Below, one piece after another: positions 31,603-41,035 of a stretch of DNA of 64,000 nt. The DNA is from Acanthosepion esculentum (Eukaryota > Mollusca > Cephalopoda > Sepiida > Sepiidae), in contig OZ038500.1 in assembly GCA_964036315.1 (NCBI GenBank), positions 54,059,425-54,123,424 of the forward strand. Direction: 5' to 3'. A model generated the notes under the pieces. That model saw only the letters and a list, made by a program, of their open reading frames with translations. It was not told the origin of the DNA and searched no databases. How positions within the stretch are numbered: the first letter of the stretch is position 1; every line of letters begins with the position of its first letter. The position numbers and the translations under genes were made by a program.

Positions 31603-32301
31603 TTGTACCATGACAATGACTTTAAAAAATGTGAGTCAAAGTCATGTCATTTTGGAATTACTTTAGTGGGTTTAGTAATACCAGAGACTGTAAAATTAGT
31701 AATACCAGAGACTGTAAAATTAGTAATACCAGAGACTGTAAAATTAGTAATACCAGAGACTGTAAAATTAGTAATACCAGAGACTGTAAAATTAGTAATA
31801 CCAGAGACTGTAAAATTAGTAATACCAGAGACTGTAAAATTAGTAATACCAGAGACTGTAAAATTAGTAATACCAGAGACTGTAAAATTAGTAATACCAG
31901 AGACTGTAAAATTAGTAATACCAGAGACTGTAAAATTAGTAATACCAGAGACTGTAAAATTAGTAATACCAGAGACTGTAAAATTAGTAATACCAGAGAC
32001 TGTAAAATTAGTAATACCAGAGACTGTAAAATTAGTAATACCAGAGACTGTAAAATTAGTAATACCAGAGACTGTAAAATTAGTAATACCAGAGACTGTA
32101 AAATTAGTAATACCAGAGACTGTAAAATTAGTAATACCAGAGACTGTAAAATTAGTAATACCAGAGACTGTAAAATTAGTAATACCAGAGACTGTAAAAT
32201 TAGTAATCCCAGAGACTGTAAAATTGATTCAACTTTTTCTCACCATCCCTGCCATGTCTGTTGCAAATGAAAGAAGTTTCTTAACCTTTGACAGAATTTG
32301 A
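31603..32301 (+). pseudogene. hAT transposase segment with 23 in-frame LVIPETVK repeats
   Basis: An open frame of 232 codons runs from a transposase linker (MYHDNDFKKCESKSCHFGIT) through 23 copies of the octapeptide LVIPETVK into LIQLFLTIPAMSVANERSFL then TFDRI. The last part is the start of the hAT C-terminal dimerisation region (usual pattern PETVKLIKLLLTIPATSASA-ERSFS). Normal family members have one PETVK here. The frame survives the expansion because the DNA unit is 24 bp. The rest of the gene is broken, so the ORF does not imply function. Confidence 0.88.
31672..32223 (+). repeat. 24-bp minisatellite, 23 copies
   Basis: The unit TTAGTAATACCAGAGACTGT plus AAAA is repeated exactly 23 times (552 bp). 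I see only one variant, A to C in the last unit (about 32208). This homogeneity contrasts with the decayed surrounding gene and implies recent amplification. Confidence 0.97.
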
Positions 32302-32650
32302 TCATTTTTGAGATGCGCAATGGCTGAAGAATACAGTGTAACCCGGATATAAGAGAGTTGCCGGGACCGGAGGAGAAGTCTCTTATATCCGGGTTTCTCT
32401 TATATCCGGGTTTGGTCTATTATATATACATTATATATAATACTCTATATATACTCTAATTTGGGACCATATAAAATCTCTCTTATATCCGGGTTTCTCT
32501 TATATCCGGGTTACACTGTACTTGTTTTCACTGGCTCGTATTTCGATTGAGAAGCAAATTCTTGACGTCTTAGAATGGCAAAAAAAACAAAAAACAACAC
32601 AAGATATTCAAAGAGTTTGCCATAAACAAGTCGCTTGGAATTTATATCTA
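32224..32650 (+). pseudogene. hAT dimerisation domain, split by a MITE
   Basis: LIQLFLTIPAMSVANERSFL is followed, after a damaged stretch, by RCAMAEE (to about 32331). After the 185-bp MITE the same frame resumes with YLFSLARISIEKQILDVLEW (32521 on). Removing the MITE and one TA restores the usual hAT order (ERSFS...RSxMxxERLxxLAxLSIxxxI), so the MITE entered after this gene copy was in place. Confidence 0.85.
32334..32518. mobile_element. pogo/Tigger-like MITE, copy 1 (185 bp)
   Basis: Inverted ends CAGTGTAACCCGGATATAAG then AGAG, flanked by TA on both sides (32332-32333, 32519-32520). TA targets and CAGTG...AACC ends fit the pogo/Tigger group of Tc1/mariner. Internal CTCTTATATCCGGGTTT blocks repeat the end sequence subterminally. 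Confidence 0.9.
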
Positions 32651-33542
32651 AATAAAAGTGCCGTTTTTAAAAAATTAAATTTGTCACTTGTGTATGTCTG
32701 CGTTTTAATGTTCATGTGTATTGTTGATTTTACCAGGACTGGAAAGTTGAATACAACCAAGACATCTGACTCTGACTCAAAATTTCTTTAACGGACTCTG
32801 AATTTAAAATGTTATCATCAGTGACATTGTTATTGATTATTGAAACTGCTTTTTAGTGTCTTGTTTACTAATCATGTTTTTAAAAAAGTAAAAATAGGAC
32901 CACATATTTTTGTCAAAGTTTGAATTGAAACATAGATTTTAAACTTGGAAAGCAATATGTGATGAATGAAGGGAAACTGTCTCAGATTTTGATAGAATTA
33001 TATAAATCTATTTTATAATTTGAGTGGTGTATGTGAGTAGGCTATTAGTTTATTTACACACCCACAGACACATGCACGCTGACCCACACACAATATTTCT
33101 GACTTAAAAAAAAACAAAACAAAGGAAGCTATCTCTATCCACACCCTTAGCCTTGGTGAGTGAAATATACATTTCTACTTTCTGATCCAGACAACAACTA
33201 TTCCTATCTCTACAATGATTTGATAACCAGGCTATAAAGCAATAACAAAATGGAAACAGACAAATATATCAAAGACTTTGTCCTCACTCTTTTTCTTGCA
33301 TGTCTGGAAATTTTTTTAAAATGTTTTTTTTTTTAGAATTATTACAATTAATATAAAATATCAAAATGTGTGGTTTTTTTTTTTGGTTTTTTTTGTTTTT
33401 TAAATTTCTTGCACAGAGATTTTAAAAAATGATATATTTTGGAGAGTAAAAGAATCATTGAAGCATCTAAATTATACCAACAGTATATTTTGTTAAAGAT
33501 TGTAATGAGCCCGATAAACATTGATGACCTAGAGTCGCCACT

Positions 33543-33562
33543 GATATATATATATATATATA
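33543..33562. repeat. (TA)n tract between the hAT element and family F
   Basis: About 10 TA units. Confidence 0.9.
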
Positions 33563-33968
33563 TAAAAGTGAACATAGAAGTCAACACTTAGAGGCAACAG
33601 TCTGTTTCATGCTAGATGCAACACATTCTACAAATCATTTGGGCTAGTATCCTCATCGTTTTTGTTTTGATTAGTATCTTTCTGCCAGTGTGCTCACCAA
33701 CCTTCCTGCAATCTTTTAATAGAATTCCTAAGTAATGTTTTCTTTTTAAAGTTCCTTGAAGATTCTGATTACTAGATAGACCATACACCTGAAGAAGGTC
33801 AGGGTATCAACTAGTTGAAACTGATTAAAAGAACAAAATTAAAGAAAACAGACTGTCGCCTCTAAGTGTTGACTTCTATGTTCACTTTTATATTTACACA
33901 CGCTCTATCTCTGATATTGAGCATTTTATCCCATAAATATAGCACATCTTAAGACTATATTTCTTTAT
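33561..33968. repeat. Foldback family F, long form with inserted middle
   Basis: Left arm 33561-33611 and right arm 33846-33896 are the same about 50-bp arms as at 306-434. The middle (33622-33845) is a different block that also occurs at 35101-35320. Beyond the right arm, 33897-33968 is the reverse complement of 53614-53690, so the family extends about 70 bp past the arm to a TA tract. Motif CTGAAGAAGGTC...AGTTGAAAC at 33788-33821. Confidence 0.8.
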
Positions 33969-33990
33969 ATATATATAATATATATATACA
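33966..33990. repeat. (TA)n tract
   Basis: Interrupted TA run before the MITE. Confidence 0.85.
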
Positions 33991-34156
33991 CAGTGTAACC
34001 CAGATATAAGAGAGTTGTCGGGACCGGAGAAGAAGTATCTTGTATCCGGGTTTCTCTTATATCCAGGTTTGGTCTATTTTGTTTTATTAACACAGGCTCT
34101 AATTTGGGACCAGAGAAAACCTCTCTTATATCAGGGTTTCTCTTATATCCGGGTTA

Positions 34157-34160
<4 letters not shown>
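33991..34160. mobile_element. pogo/Tigger-like MITE, copy 2
   Basis: CAGTGTAACCCAGATATAAG at the left and CTTATATCCGGGTTACACT at the right, with the internal CACAGGCTCTAATTTGGGAC block shared with the copy at 34627. It lies between TA tracts. Confidence 0.88.

Positions 34161-34191
<31 letters not shown>
34161..34191. repeat. (TA)n tract
   Basis: About 15 TA units. Confidence 0.95.
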
Positions 34192-34194
<3 letters not shown>

Positions 34195-34579
34195 CTCAGT
34201 TTCTTCTTTAAATAATTTTATATTTTAAACTTAATATAGATTTAAATTTAAAATTGATAATTTTTAATTTTCAATTTTATAGTAAAATATAATATTAATT
34301 AGAATGATTTCTATTTTAGTCTAACCCTAATATTAAAGCATTAATTATTATAACCAAAGTTTGTTGTCAAGTTTTTTGAATTCTCATATACTTGTATTTT
34401 GATTTTTTTTTTTTTCATTGCATCTTATGTAAGTGTTTGCCCTAGCGAGTAGTGTTTGGTCGATTTGAACCTTATAAAACTCTTTATTCTACATTCAACA
34501 CCATCACTTGATAAAACAGAAGTGTTGAAACAAAATCGCTATTTTTGTAGTGATTTTATAACATATGTTATAATTTTCA

Positions 34580-34588
<9 letters not shown>
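34192..34588. other. AT-rich sequence, no classified element
   Basis: Contains a motif-like site CTTGATAAAACAGAAGTGTT then GAAAC (34507-34531). Confidence 0.4.

Positions 34589-34623
<35 letters not shown>
34589..34623. repeat. (TA)n tract
   Basis: About 16 TA units. Confidence 0.95.
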
Positions 34624-34624
<1 letters not shown>

Positions 34625-34626
34625 CA

Positions 34627-34760
34627 CAGTGTAACCCAGATATAAGAGAGATTTTCTCTAGTCCCAGATTAGAGCCTGTGTTAATAAAACAAAATAGACC
34701 AAACCCAGATATAAGAGAATTCTTCTCCAGTCCCGACAACTCTCTTATATCCGGGTTACA

Positions 34761-34763
<3 letters not shown>
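34627..34763. mobile_element. pogo/Tigger-like MITE, copy 3 (137 bp, opposite orientation)
   Basis: Ends CAGTGTAACCCAGATATAAG and TATCCGGGTTACACTG. The asymmetric interior runs opposite to copy 2. It again lies between TA tracts (the second is 34764-34804). Confidence 0.9.

Positions 34764-34804
<41 letters not shown>
34764..34804. repeat. (TA)n tract
   Basis: About 20 TA units. Confidence 0.95.
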
Positions 34805-34806
<2 letters not shown>

Positions 34807-35046
34807 CTCTAAAAAGATGATCAAAGTAAAGTAGAACCTTTAGAACTCATCTGACCTGATACAAAATAATTAAATAGGTAAGTCAAGGAGGAATTTCTAA
34901 AACAGTTGCTTCTTTTAAAATATTAATTAACCTAACTGTAATGAAAAAAAAAATCAATTATTCTACTTAATTAGATTTTAATTGCATGTAGATATCTCCC
35001 ACTCAATTTTATCACAAATAATTTCCTGCGTAATTATTGATTGCTG

Positions 35047-35320
35047 CAATCAAAACAACAAAGATGCAGATATTAGCCCAAATGATTTGTAGAGTAACAC
35101 ATTCTACAAATCATTTGGGCTAGTATCCTCATCGTTTTTGTTTTGATTAGTATTTTTCTGCCAGTGTGCTCACCAACCTTCCTGCAATCTTTTAATAAAA
35201 TTCCTACGTAATGTTTTCTTTTTAAAGTTCCTTGAAGATTACTAGATAGACCATACACCTGAAGAAGGTCAGGGTATCAACTGGTCAAAAGATGCTGATT
35301 AAAAGAATAAAATTAAAGAG
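35047..35320. repeat. Foldback plus block shared with 33622-33845
   Basis: 35047-35094 is inverted at 35101-35148 (about 48-bp arms, 6-base loop; AGCCCAAATGATTTGTAGA core). The block continuing to 35320 is over 90% identical to the middle of the family F copy at 33.6 kb. Motif CTGAAGAAGGTC at 35258-35290. Confidence 0.85.
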
Positions 35321-35329
35321 AAAAGAAAT

Positions 35330-35575
35330 GTGGTTCTACAGAAGGATGCTGAGAATACCATAGCAATGACAAAGTTTTAGAGAAAATTGAAACAAAAAGG
35401 ACACATATACTTAACATCAAATAAGAAATAATTGAAATTTCTATGGCACATAATACAGAAAGAGGGTTTGGAAAATTTGATACTCACAGGACAGATTGAA
35501 GGCAAGAGAGACAGGAAAATAGCGCATAACCTACCTAGTAAGCTTTAGTAAATGGAAGGGACATGACTCTTAGAA
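35330..35575 (+). pseudogene. LINE-A fragment
   Basis: AGGATGCTGAGAATACCATA (RMLRIPW-like), ATACTTAACATCAAATAAGA, TTGAAATTTCTATGGCACAT, then GGACAGATTGAAGGCAAGAG (GQIEGKRDR) and ACCTACCTAGTAAGCTT. It lacks the 3' tip. Confidence 0.75.
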
Positions 35576-35925
35576 AAAGATTAAATCCAAAATTATATGG
35601 CAAAGGCATGAATCTACCTCTTCCTGCGTTCTGTTCTATTAACAGCTGTTTTATCAAAGGTCTTGTTACTGACATGCCACAATAGCTGATGATGAAAAGT
35701 GCAGACAGATTAAGGATTCTTTCTTATTTGTTTGTCTTACATGCCATTAAATACGGTCATTTAACCCAGGATTACTTCCTTCCTGTTATTTGGAGAAGGT
35801 AACTGCCTGATAAATTCACCTTGCCTTTTAGAGATGATGAAGGCATGAATATCAAATTCTGAGGGACTTCTACATCATTGATTCTCAAGTATTAATCACC
35901 AAATTTCAGGATGACATGAGTAAAA
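35576..35925. other. No recognised content
   Basis: Nothing recognised. Confidence 0.4.
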
Positions 35926-36165
35926 TCTGAGGGTCTTGGCTAAGACCATCCTTTCTTGAACATTTGTGGACTGGTGCTACAGAATCACAAAGAGAGAACT
36001 GTACCAAATAACAGAAACCACATCACTTGAGGATTGCCAAGAGCAGCATCAACTAAAATGGATAGCGCATATAACTCAAAGAAAAAAATAATAACATAAG
36101 ATGTTGACGTTCCACACTACTTCAAATAAAAGGTTAGGAAGGAAACTCCCATCAATACTTGAACT
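35926..36165 (+). pseudogene. LINE-D fragment
   Basis: GTCTTGGCTAAGACCATCCT, TTTGTGGACTGGTGCTACAG, AAGAGCAGCATCAACTAAAA and CACTACTTCAAATAAAAGGT match the reverse strand of 46135-46400. The combined reading (L.EDHPS.K..DWHNKQRS; H.Q.TKMDR.C) looks like a non-LTR retroelement C-terminal region. The clade is unknown. Confidence 0.6.
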
Positions 36166-36304
36166 ACTGGACTTGAGAAAAACCTGTTGTCCTAAAATAG
36201 TGTTTTTTATAAATTTCTACCATAATCAGTACTGGCTGCTCAGTCAGTGAATGCCAAATGTTCCCTGAAACGGTTTTTTTATTACCATTTCCTTCGAAGA
36301 TTAT

Positions 36305-36585
36305 CTTACTCAAAAGATGCATGATAGCAATGTGGCTTCCGTCTTTTTTTTTTACAAATAGTTTTATGGCTAATGTTTTGTTGAGCTTCTTTTTTTTCCT
36401 GGTGTGTAGACTTCATGAATTTAAGCATGCTAGATTGGCAACTAGGTCTCACTGCTTTACTGTTGAACTAGCTAGATACAACCACCACTTGTATTCTAAC
36501 AGTTTCTTTTCTCACGCATCTCATCTGTGAAATTCGCTTCCACTTTCTTTCTTTCCGTCCTGTTGTTATACTGAAAGACACCTGG
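36305..36585 (+). pseudogene. LINE-B fragment
   Basis: MWLPSFFFTNSFMANVLL, then RLHEFKHARLATRSHCFTVE and LARYNHHLYSNSFFSHASHL align with the C-terminal tail of LINE-B. Confidence 0.8.
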
Positions 36586-36689
36586 TCTAGAGAATAGACT
36601 CTCCCACCTATTATAAGTAGGAGTCAGTAGGTAGTCGAGGGAAGAGTAGTTATCAGTGACCACAACTCGATTACTCTGCGTAACACTTA

Positions 36690-36895
36690 TTTACAAGTTC
36701 CTAACGTTTCTGTACGTTTACCCCATTTAGGATGCATTTAGTCCAACTACAAATAACTCCACAACACCTGTCTACCCAATTTCACTCACAAGGCTTGGGC
36801 CAACCCGTGGTATGGTTTTTCTGGCATGCTCAGATCGTCCCCCTCCAGATTAATATCAGGAAGTCACCTTCCTGACAAATCAACCGTGTGCCCAT
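36690..36895 (-). mobile_element. SINE-B fragment
   Basis: CCCAATTTCACTCACAAGGC, AACCCGTGGTATGG, CAGGAAGTCACCTTCCTGAC and CCGTGTGCCCATATATA occur in SINE-B order (reverse). The tRNA-like box region is deleted between TCAACC and GTGCCC. The 5' end abuts a TA tract (36893-36911). Confidence 0.7.
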
Positions 36896-36929
36896 ATATA
36901 TATATATATATAATCATTTCACCTGATGC

Positions 36930-37075
36930 AAGATGATAATGGGAGAGAATAAGAAGAGTTTAGTAGAAGGAACCAGAAATCCAATCCTAAACAGGAAACA
37001 AGGAATAAACATTTACTTCTGTTCAAAAGATGGGGAAGGAGTGTGAACCAGGTGATAGCAAAACTTATCTACTAC
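36930..37075. repeat. Repeat shared with 9510-9630
   Basis: AAATCCAATCCTAAACAGGA, AACAAGGAATAAACATTTAC and TTCTGTTCAAAAGATGG. Class unknown. Followed by a (TA)n tract at 37096-37136. Confidence 0.6.
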
Positions 37076-37095
37076 TATATATGTGGCATTCTTTG

Positions 37096-37097
37096 TG

Positions 37098-37137
<40 letters not shown>
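37096..37137. repeat. (TA)n microsatellite
   Basis: About 20 TA units. Confidence 0.95.
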
Positions 37138-37140
<3 letters not shown>

Positions 37141-37697
37141 AGAGAGAAAGTGAGTGCCAGACTTACTAAAGAGAAATTAACTTACTTAGATGGAATGTTC
37201 TTAAGAGTGCTGCTATCATATCTTGCCAAAATGTTAACCTACACCCTATGTTTTTTTTCCAAATATCTCCTTTCCTAAAAGAAATACTCTCTTCCTAAGA
37301 CAATATACATAATCATAAAAACTTTAAAAAAATGAAAAGAAACAGTTAAATGAAAAATGTCTATTAAATTAATATATATATAAACAAATAAGAAAATAAA
37401 AAATTCGACAGCAATGTTTAATGAGGTATTAAATCACATCACATATCCTCCATAGTTTACCCAGACTTTCGCAATTATATTTATGAATATTCTTAAATTT
37501 AAAAATTTTGAAAACGAAAAGATATTTTTTACTTCTGTTTGTAAATACATATTGCAAAATAAAATCCTTCAATTTGGCTTGATAAAGTCCATCGGAAGAT
37601 GAATTGTGTCAGTAAAGAAAAGTTTTCTATTTTTCTGTATTCATATTATCTTTTTACAGATATATTTTATTCATGGCTTTCTTTTGCCATGAAGTGG
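37138..37697. other. No recognised content
   Basis: AT-rich; nothing recognised. Confidence 0.4.
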
Positions 37698-37699
37698 CA

Positions 37700-37768
<69 letters not shown>
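37698..37768. repeat. (CA)n microsatellite, about 35 units
   Basis: Longest uninterrupted CA run of the window. Confidence 0.97.
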
Positions 37769-38140
37769 TTATATAATGTAAGGGAGAAACTGATTTTTGA
37801 AATTGGGGGAGGGAAGAAAAAAGACCGGAGTCAAATGTAAGCAGTTTGCTTGTGTAGGTGTTAGCCAACAACTTTTCTATTTAAGATAACTTTTTCTTTT
37901 CTCAAAACAAGAAATGTCAATCCTTCACATTTTTGTTGTGGCTGCACCCATCTTAAAAGTGAGATCAGTACCCAGAAGATTACACAACTCCCACATATAT
38001 GATTCTCTTCTCAGTGAACATAGAGCTGTCATCTTATGATTATTGAAAAATCAAAACAAATCATTGTGAAGAAAATAAAATTACAAAGTAACCTTTTGGT
38101 GAGTAATGCCAAGTAACAGCAATAACAGTGTATGGCTTCA
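37769..38140. other. No recognised content
   Basis: Nothing recognised. Confidence 0.4.
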
Positions 38141-38142
38141 AA

Positions 38143-38600
38143 CAGATTTGGAAATAGCTCAGTGATTGCAACACTTCAGCTCTTTGGTTCAAATTCCAGG
38201 GTTTAATAGGAGATATCTGAGATCCGTCAAGTGAGTGGCGCCACCTGATTGGAAGTGGTATAAAGATCCAGGTGGAAAAATGAGATTCCCAAAGTGAGTG
38301 TCAACACCTGCTTGGGAGCAGTATAAAGATCCAGGTAGACATTAAGGAAAAATTGGGCTCCCAAAGTGAGTGGCACCATCTGATTGGAATCGGTATAAAG
38401 ATCCAATTGCACTGTAAAAAAAACCAAAAAAAAACCGGACTCCCAAAGTGAGTGGCATCATCCAATTGGGGATCAGTATAAAGAGCCAATTTTACTGTAA
38501 GGAAAAAAAACGAATTACCAAAGTGAGTGGCACCGTCTAATTGGGATTAGTATAAAGATTCAGGTGGGCATTGAGGAAAAAGGGATAGTAGGGAGCTGTA
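38143..38600 (+). mobile_element. SINE-like unit: tRNA-like head and five tandem about 75-bp repeats
   Basis: GGAAATAGCTCAGTGATTGC and CTCTTTGGTTCAAATTCC are box-A- and box-B-like at tRNA spacing (38146-38200). Downstream, the unit CCAAAGTGAGTGGCACCATC, TGATTGGGATC, AGTATAAAGATCCAGGT, ATTAAGGAAAAA recurs at about 38228, 38289, 38359, 38440 and 38518. Each copy differs by substitutions and A-run length. Possibly a SINE whose body is itself tandem. I do not recognise the family. Confidence 0.65.
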
Positions 38601-38689
38601 GACTGGCATTAGGACCAAGTAAAAATTTTTCCTATATGACAAAAATTTAGTTACCTATACATAAGAAACTCCTATGCTTTAAATAGAAT

Positions 38690-39010
38690 AAAATTGTTTA
38701 CTTTGGGATTATTGTCATCATCCTTGTTGTTATTGTCGCAATATTTGGCCATTGTGTCCATGAGCCTTCTTCAGGTGTCTGTTAATTTGGATAACGTTCA
38801 GGGTATTTCAAACTGAACTCTTTATTTAATCTATAGGGATTGATTGTTCTTGTTCCACTGTCCATGTCGAAGGGTGTTCTTATTTAGTACTGCTCAGTTA
38901 TTGCTTGCTTTCTTTCCACTATATCTAAGTTTCTAACTCACAATTACCTTAGCATAATGACAAAGATAAGGACAATCATCTGAGTGTAAATAATAACTGC
39001 TCATCCCAGA
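38690..39010 (-). repeat. Repeat Z copy
   Basis: CGCAATATTTGGCCATTGTG, GAGCCTTCTTCAGGTGTCTG, TGATTGTTCTTGTTCCACTG and GCTCAGTTATTGCTTGC match 10600-10985. Motif at 38742-38775 (minus). Confidence 0.65.
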
Positions 39011-39084
39011 AATTCAGACATAAAGAATAAAATTAACATTTAACATTAACATATTAGATTTATATATGAATGTAAGGCTTTTAT

Positions 39085-39275
39085 TTCTCACTTTCTTGTT
39101 AACTATGATCTTCAAAAATTTGAATGCAAAATCAGTTGCCATTTTCTGTCTTTCTGGATCCTGTTCTTTTATTGTTTTTTCTCCCTACTAAAGTCTTCTC
39201 ATTCTCTTTCACTGTCAGGAGCCCCTTTTTGCCTTAGTGACATTATCTCCTTGAAATGATTAAAAAGATAATAAT
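39085..39275 (+). pseudogene. LINE-B 3' part
   Basis: AACTATGATCTTCAAAAATT then TGAATGCAAAATCAGTTGCC is the ...NYDLQKFECK.SVAIF region, and GCCTTAGTGACATTATCTCC is the shared 3' end. Confidence 0.7.
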
Positions 39276-39831
39276 TTGCTTTTCGGAGTAGAGAGCCCCT
39301 TGATAAACTGTTTCTTTTTTTTTGCAAGAACCTCCCACTTTTCAGTCCTGTTCATTTTAAAACCTTTTGTTTTTTTTATAAAAGGAACTAAAAATAACTA
39401 GGGATGATCAGTGATGTGGTTGAACAAAGAAAAAAGGGACGTTGGTGATTTTTAGCAGTTTATTGATTAATCACTTATGGAGGAGGGAGGGAGACGTGAA
39501 CTTGTGGTCAGAACTAGCTGCAGAGTAAAACTTTTAAAAAATAGGGCAGTTTTGGAAGGGCAAGTGTTCTATTTGCTCTAGCAAAACTGTGAGAGGGGCT
39601 GGGATAGCTAATGAGATAGTATAGACAAGCTCAGCTGAACACAGCTCATGGGTGGAAACTGATGGGTTTTAAAACTAAGGGAGAGTTTTTCTAAATTGAG
39701 ATATAGTGTCTCTGGTAGCAGCCAGTAATATCCATCAGATTAGGAATGTAACACATGGTTTCTTTCTGTAATTTTTTTAGTGTTTACTCATTTGGTAAAT
39801 ATAACCTACTTATAAACCTGAATGTGTTGTG

Positions 39832-39834
<3 letters not shown>
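39276..39834. other. No recognised content
   Basis: Nothing recognised. Confidence 0.4.

Positions 39835-39868
<34 letters not shown>
39835..39868. repeat. (CA)n microsatellite
   Basis: About 16 CA units. Confidence 0.95.
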
Positions 39869-39871
<3 letters not shown>

Positions 39872-40330
39872 GATTTAAACTGCATGAAAGTATCCTTCTT
39901 TCTTAAAGGATCCTTTTCAATCAACACATTGTCAAGAGAACATGTTGGTAAATATTAATTGACCAAGAAAACACAACAATTTGCACTGCGAGAAAATGGA
40001 AAAAAAAAACAATGAAAAAGAGCTCTTTGAGTTGTGAAAAAAGAATAGAATCAGTTATCAACTTTGAGAAACTTTTGCAATGAATGCCAAAAATTTGTGC
40101 TGCTGTAATCAAAGCTAAAAGAAGATATTTTGACGAGAGCAAAATTTAATCATAAAATGCTTTTTTTTCTTTTTGTCATAATAAAATTTCTAGTAAAAAA
40201 CTTGTTTTTAACCATGTATAATAATTTTCTTACATTTTAAAGTACAAAACGACTATTTTTGGGGCCAGTTTAAAAAAATTACCAAATATGAATTTCGGAC
40301 AGATATAATAGATCAAATTTGATCGGTAAA
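39869..40330. other. No recognised content
   Basis: Nothing recognised. Confidence 0.4.
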
Positions 40331-40344
40331 GGTGTGTGTTTAAA

Positions 40345-40490
40345 AGCAGTAATTCGAGCGTTAGTTCTCTGTGGTTGAATGGTCATAGCACACCAAGCTT
40401 AATTGTGGTTTCATATAGGATGGAGATTTGATTCCTGTCAGAGAATGCATATTTTCTATGAAATTTCTCAAACATTCAGACTGGTAAATG
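40345..40490 (+). mobile_element. tRNA-derived SINE-like copy
   Basis: TCTCTGTGGTTGAATGGTCA (box-A-like) and GGAGATTTGATTCCTGTCAG (box-B-like) at tRNA-like spacing. The acceptor stem does not close, so it is not a tRNA gene. Confidence 0.5.
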
Positions 40491-40564
40491 TAATTAATAC
40501 TGTTTAATTAAAGAACAAAACATTTACTCAAATAAGTATATCCTTGAAAAATAACTTATAAACA

Positions 40565-40566
<2 letters not shown>

Positions 40567-40635
<69 letters not shown>
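40567..40635. repeat. (TA)n microsatellite, about 34 units
   Basis: Longest uninterrupted TA run of the window. Confidence 0.97.
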
Positions 40636-40639
<4 letters not shown>

Positions 40640-40699
40640 TATTTATTTTTAGTGGATACCTGTGTTTTCAAGAAAATTTAATAAAGTAGGGATAGTAAA

Positions 40700-40775
40700 A
40701 AGAAAAAATTATTAAGAGTGACTAAGGACATGAAATTGTGGAGAGCCAAGATCATCTACATCCAGTAGGGATGCA
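40700..40775 (+). pseudogene. LINE-A 3' tip
   Basis: AAGGACATGAAATTGTGGAG then AGCCAAGATCATCTACATCC is the DRKLWRA...IAYI end of LINE-A. Confidence 0.65.
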
Positions 40776-41035
40776 ACAGATAGAAGATATTCCTGGTCCT
40801 GTAAATGTTGGGTTGCTATCATGTCGTTGAATCTTTTGACTGCTTTTTGTTTGTTGGGTGATTGCCTGCCCTAAAGTAAGAATGACGTACTATCTTTGAA
40901 TCAGAAGAGCTAACAGAAGTGTTTCTGTTTTGCATATTGGAAGCCAAAATAAATTTTCTTAGTTTTTTTTTTTTGTTTTTGTTTTAGAGAGACAGATTTC
41001 TTTAATATTAGTCATTACCATTTTTTCCTTCTTTG
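40776..41035. other. No recognised content
   Basis: Nothing recognised; T-run at 40966-40975. Confidence 0.4.

Larger units (their letters stand above)
27838..33543 (+). mobile_element. hAT element, 5.7 kb, with broken transposase
   Basis: The left end CAGTGGTGACTCCAGG (27838) and right end (reverse complement of 33528-33543) CAGTGGCGACTCTAGG form a 16-bp inverted repeat with two differences, followed by a shared GGGCTCA. Flanks AAATATAT and ATATATAT agree at 7 of 8, compatible with the 8-bp hAT duplication although the site is AT-simple. Inside lie a TTF/DUF4371/dimerisation transposase in pieces, a 552-bp minisatellite, a 738-bp TG...CA element and a 185-bp pogo-like MITE. It sits at the right end of TIR element W and beside foldback family F. 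Confidence 0.85.

Noticed and set aside
31603..32301. A novel secreted or structural octapeptide-repeat protein
   Set aside because: Both flanks are hAT transposase sequence and the rest of that gene is broken, so this is an amplified pseudogene segment.
32522..32791. Independent small gene of 89 codons
   Set aside because: Its start is the resumed hAT C-terminus after the MITE, and the end runs into non-coding DNA.
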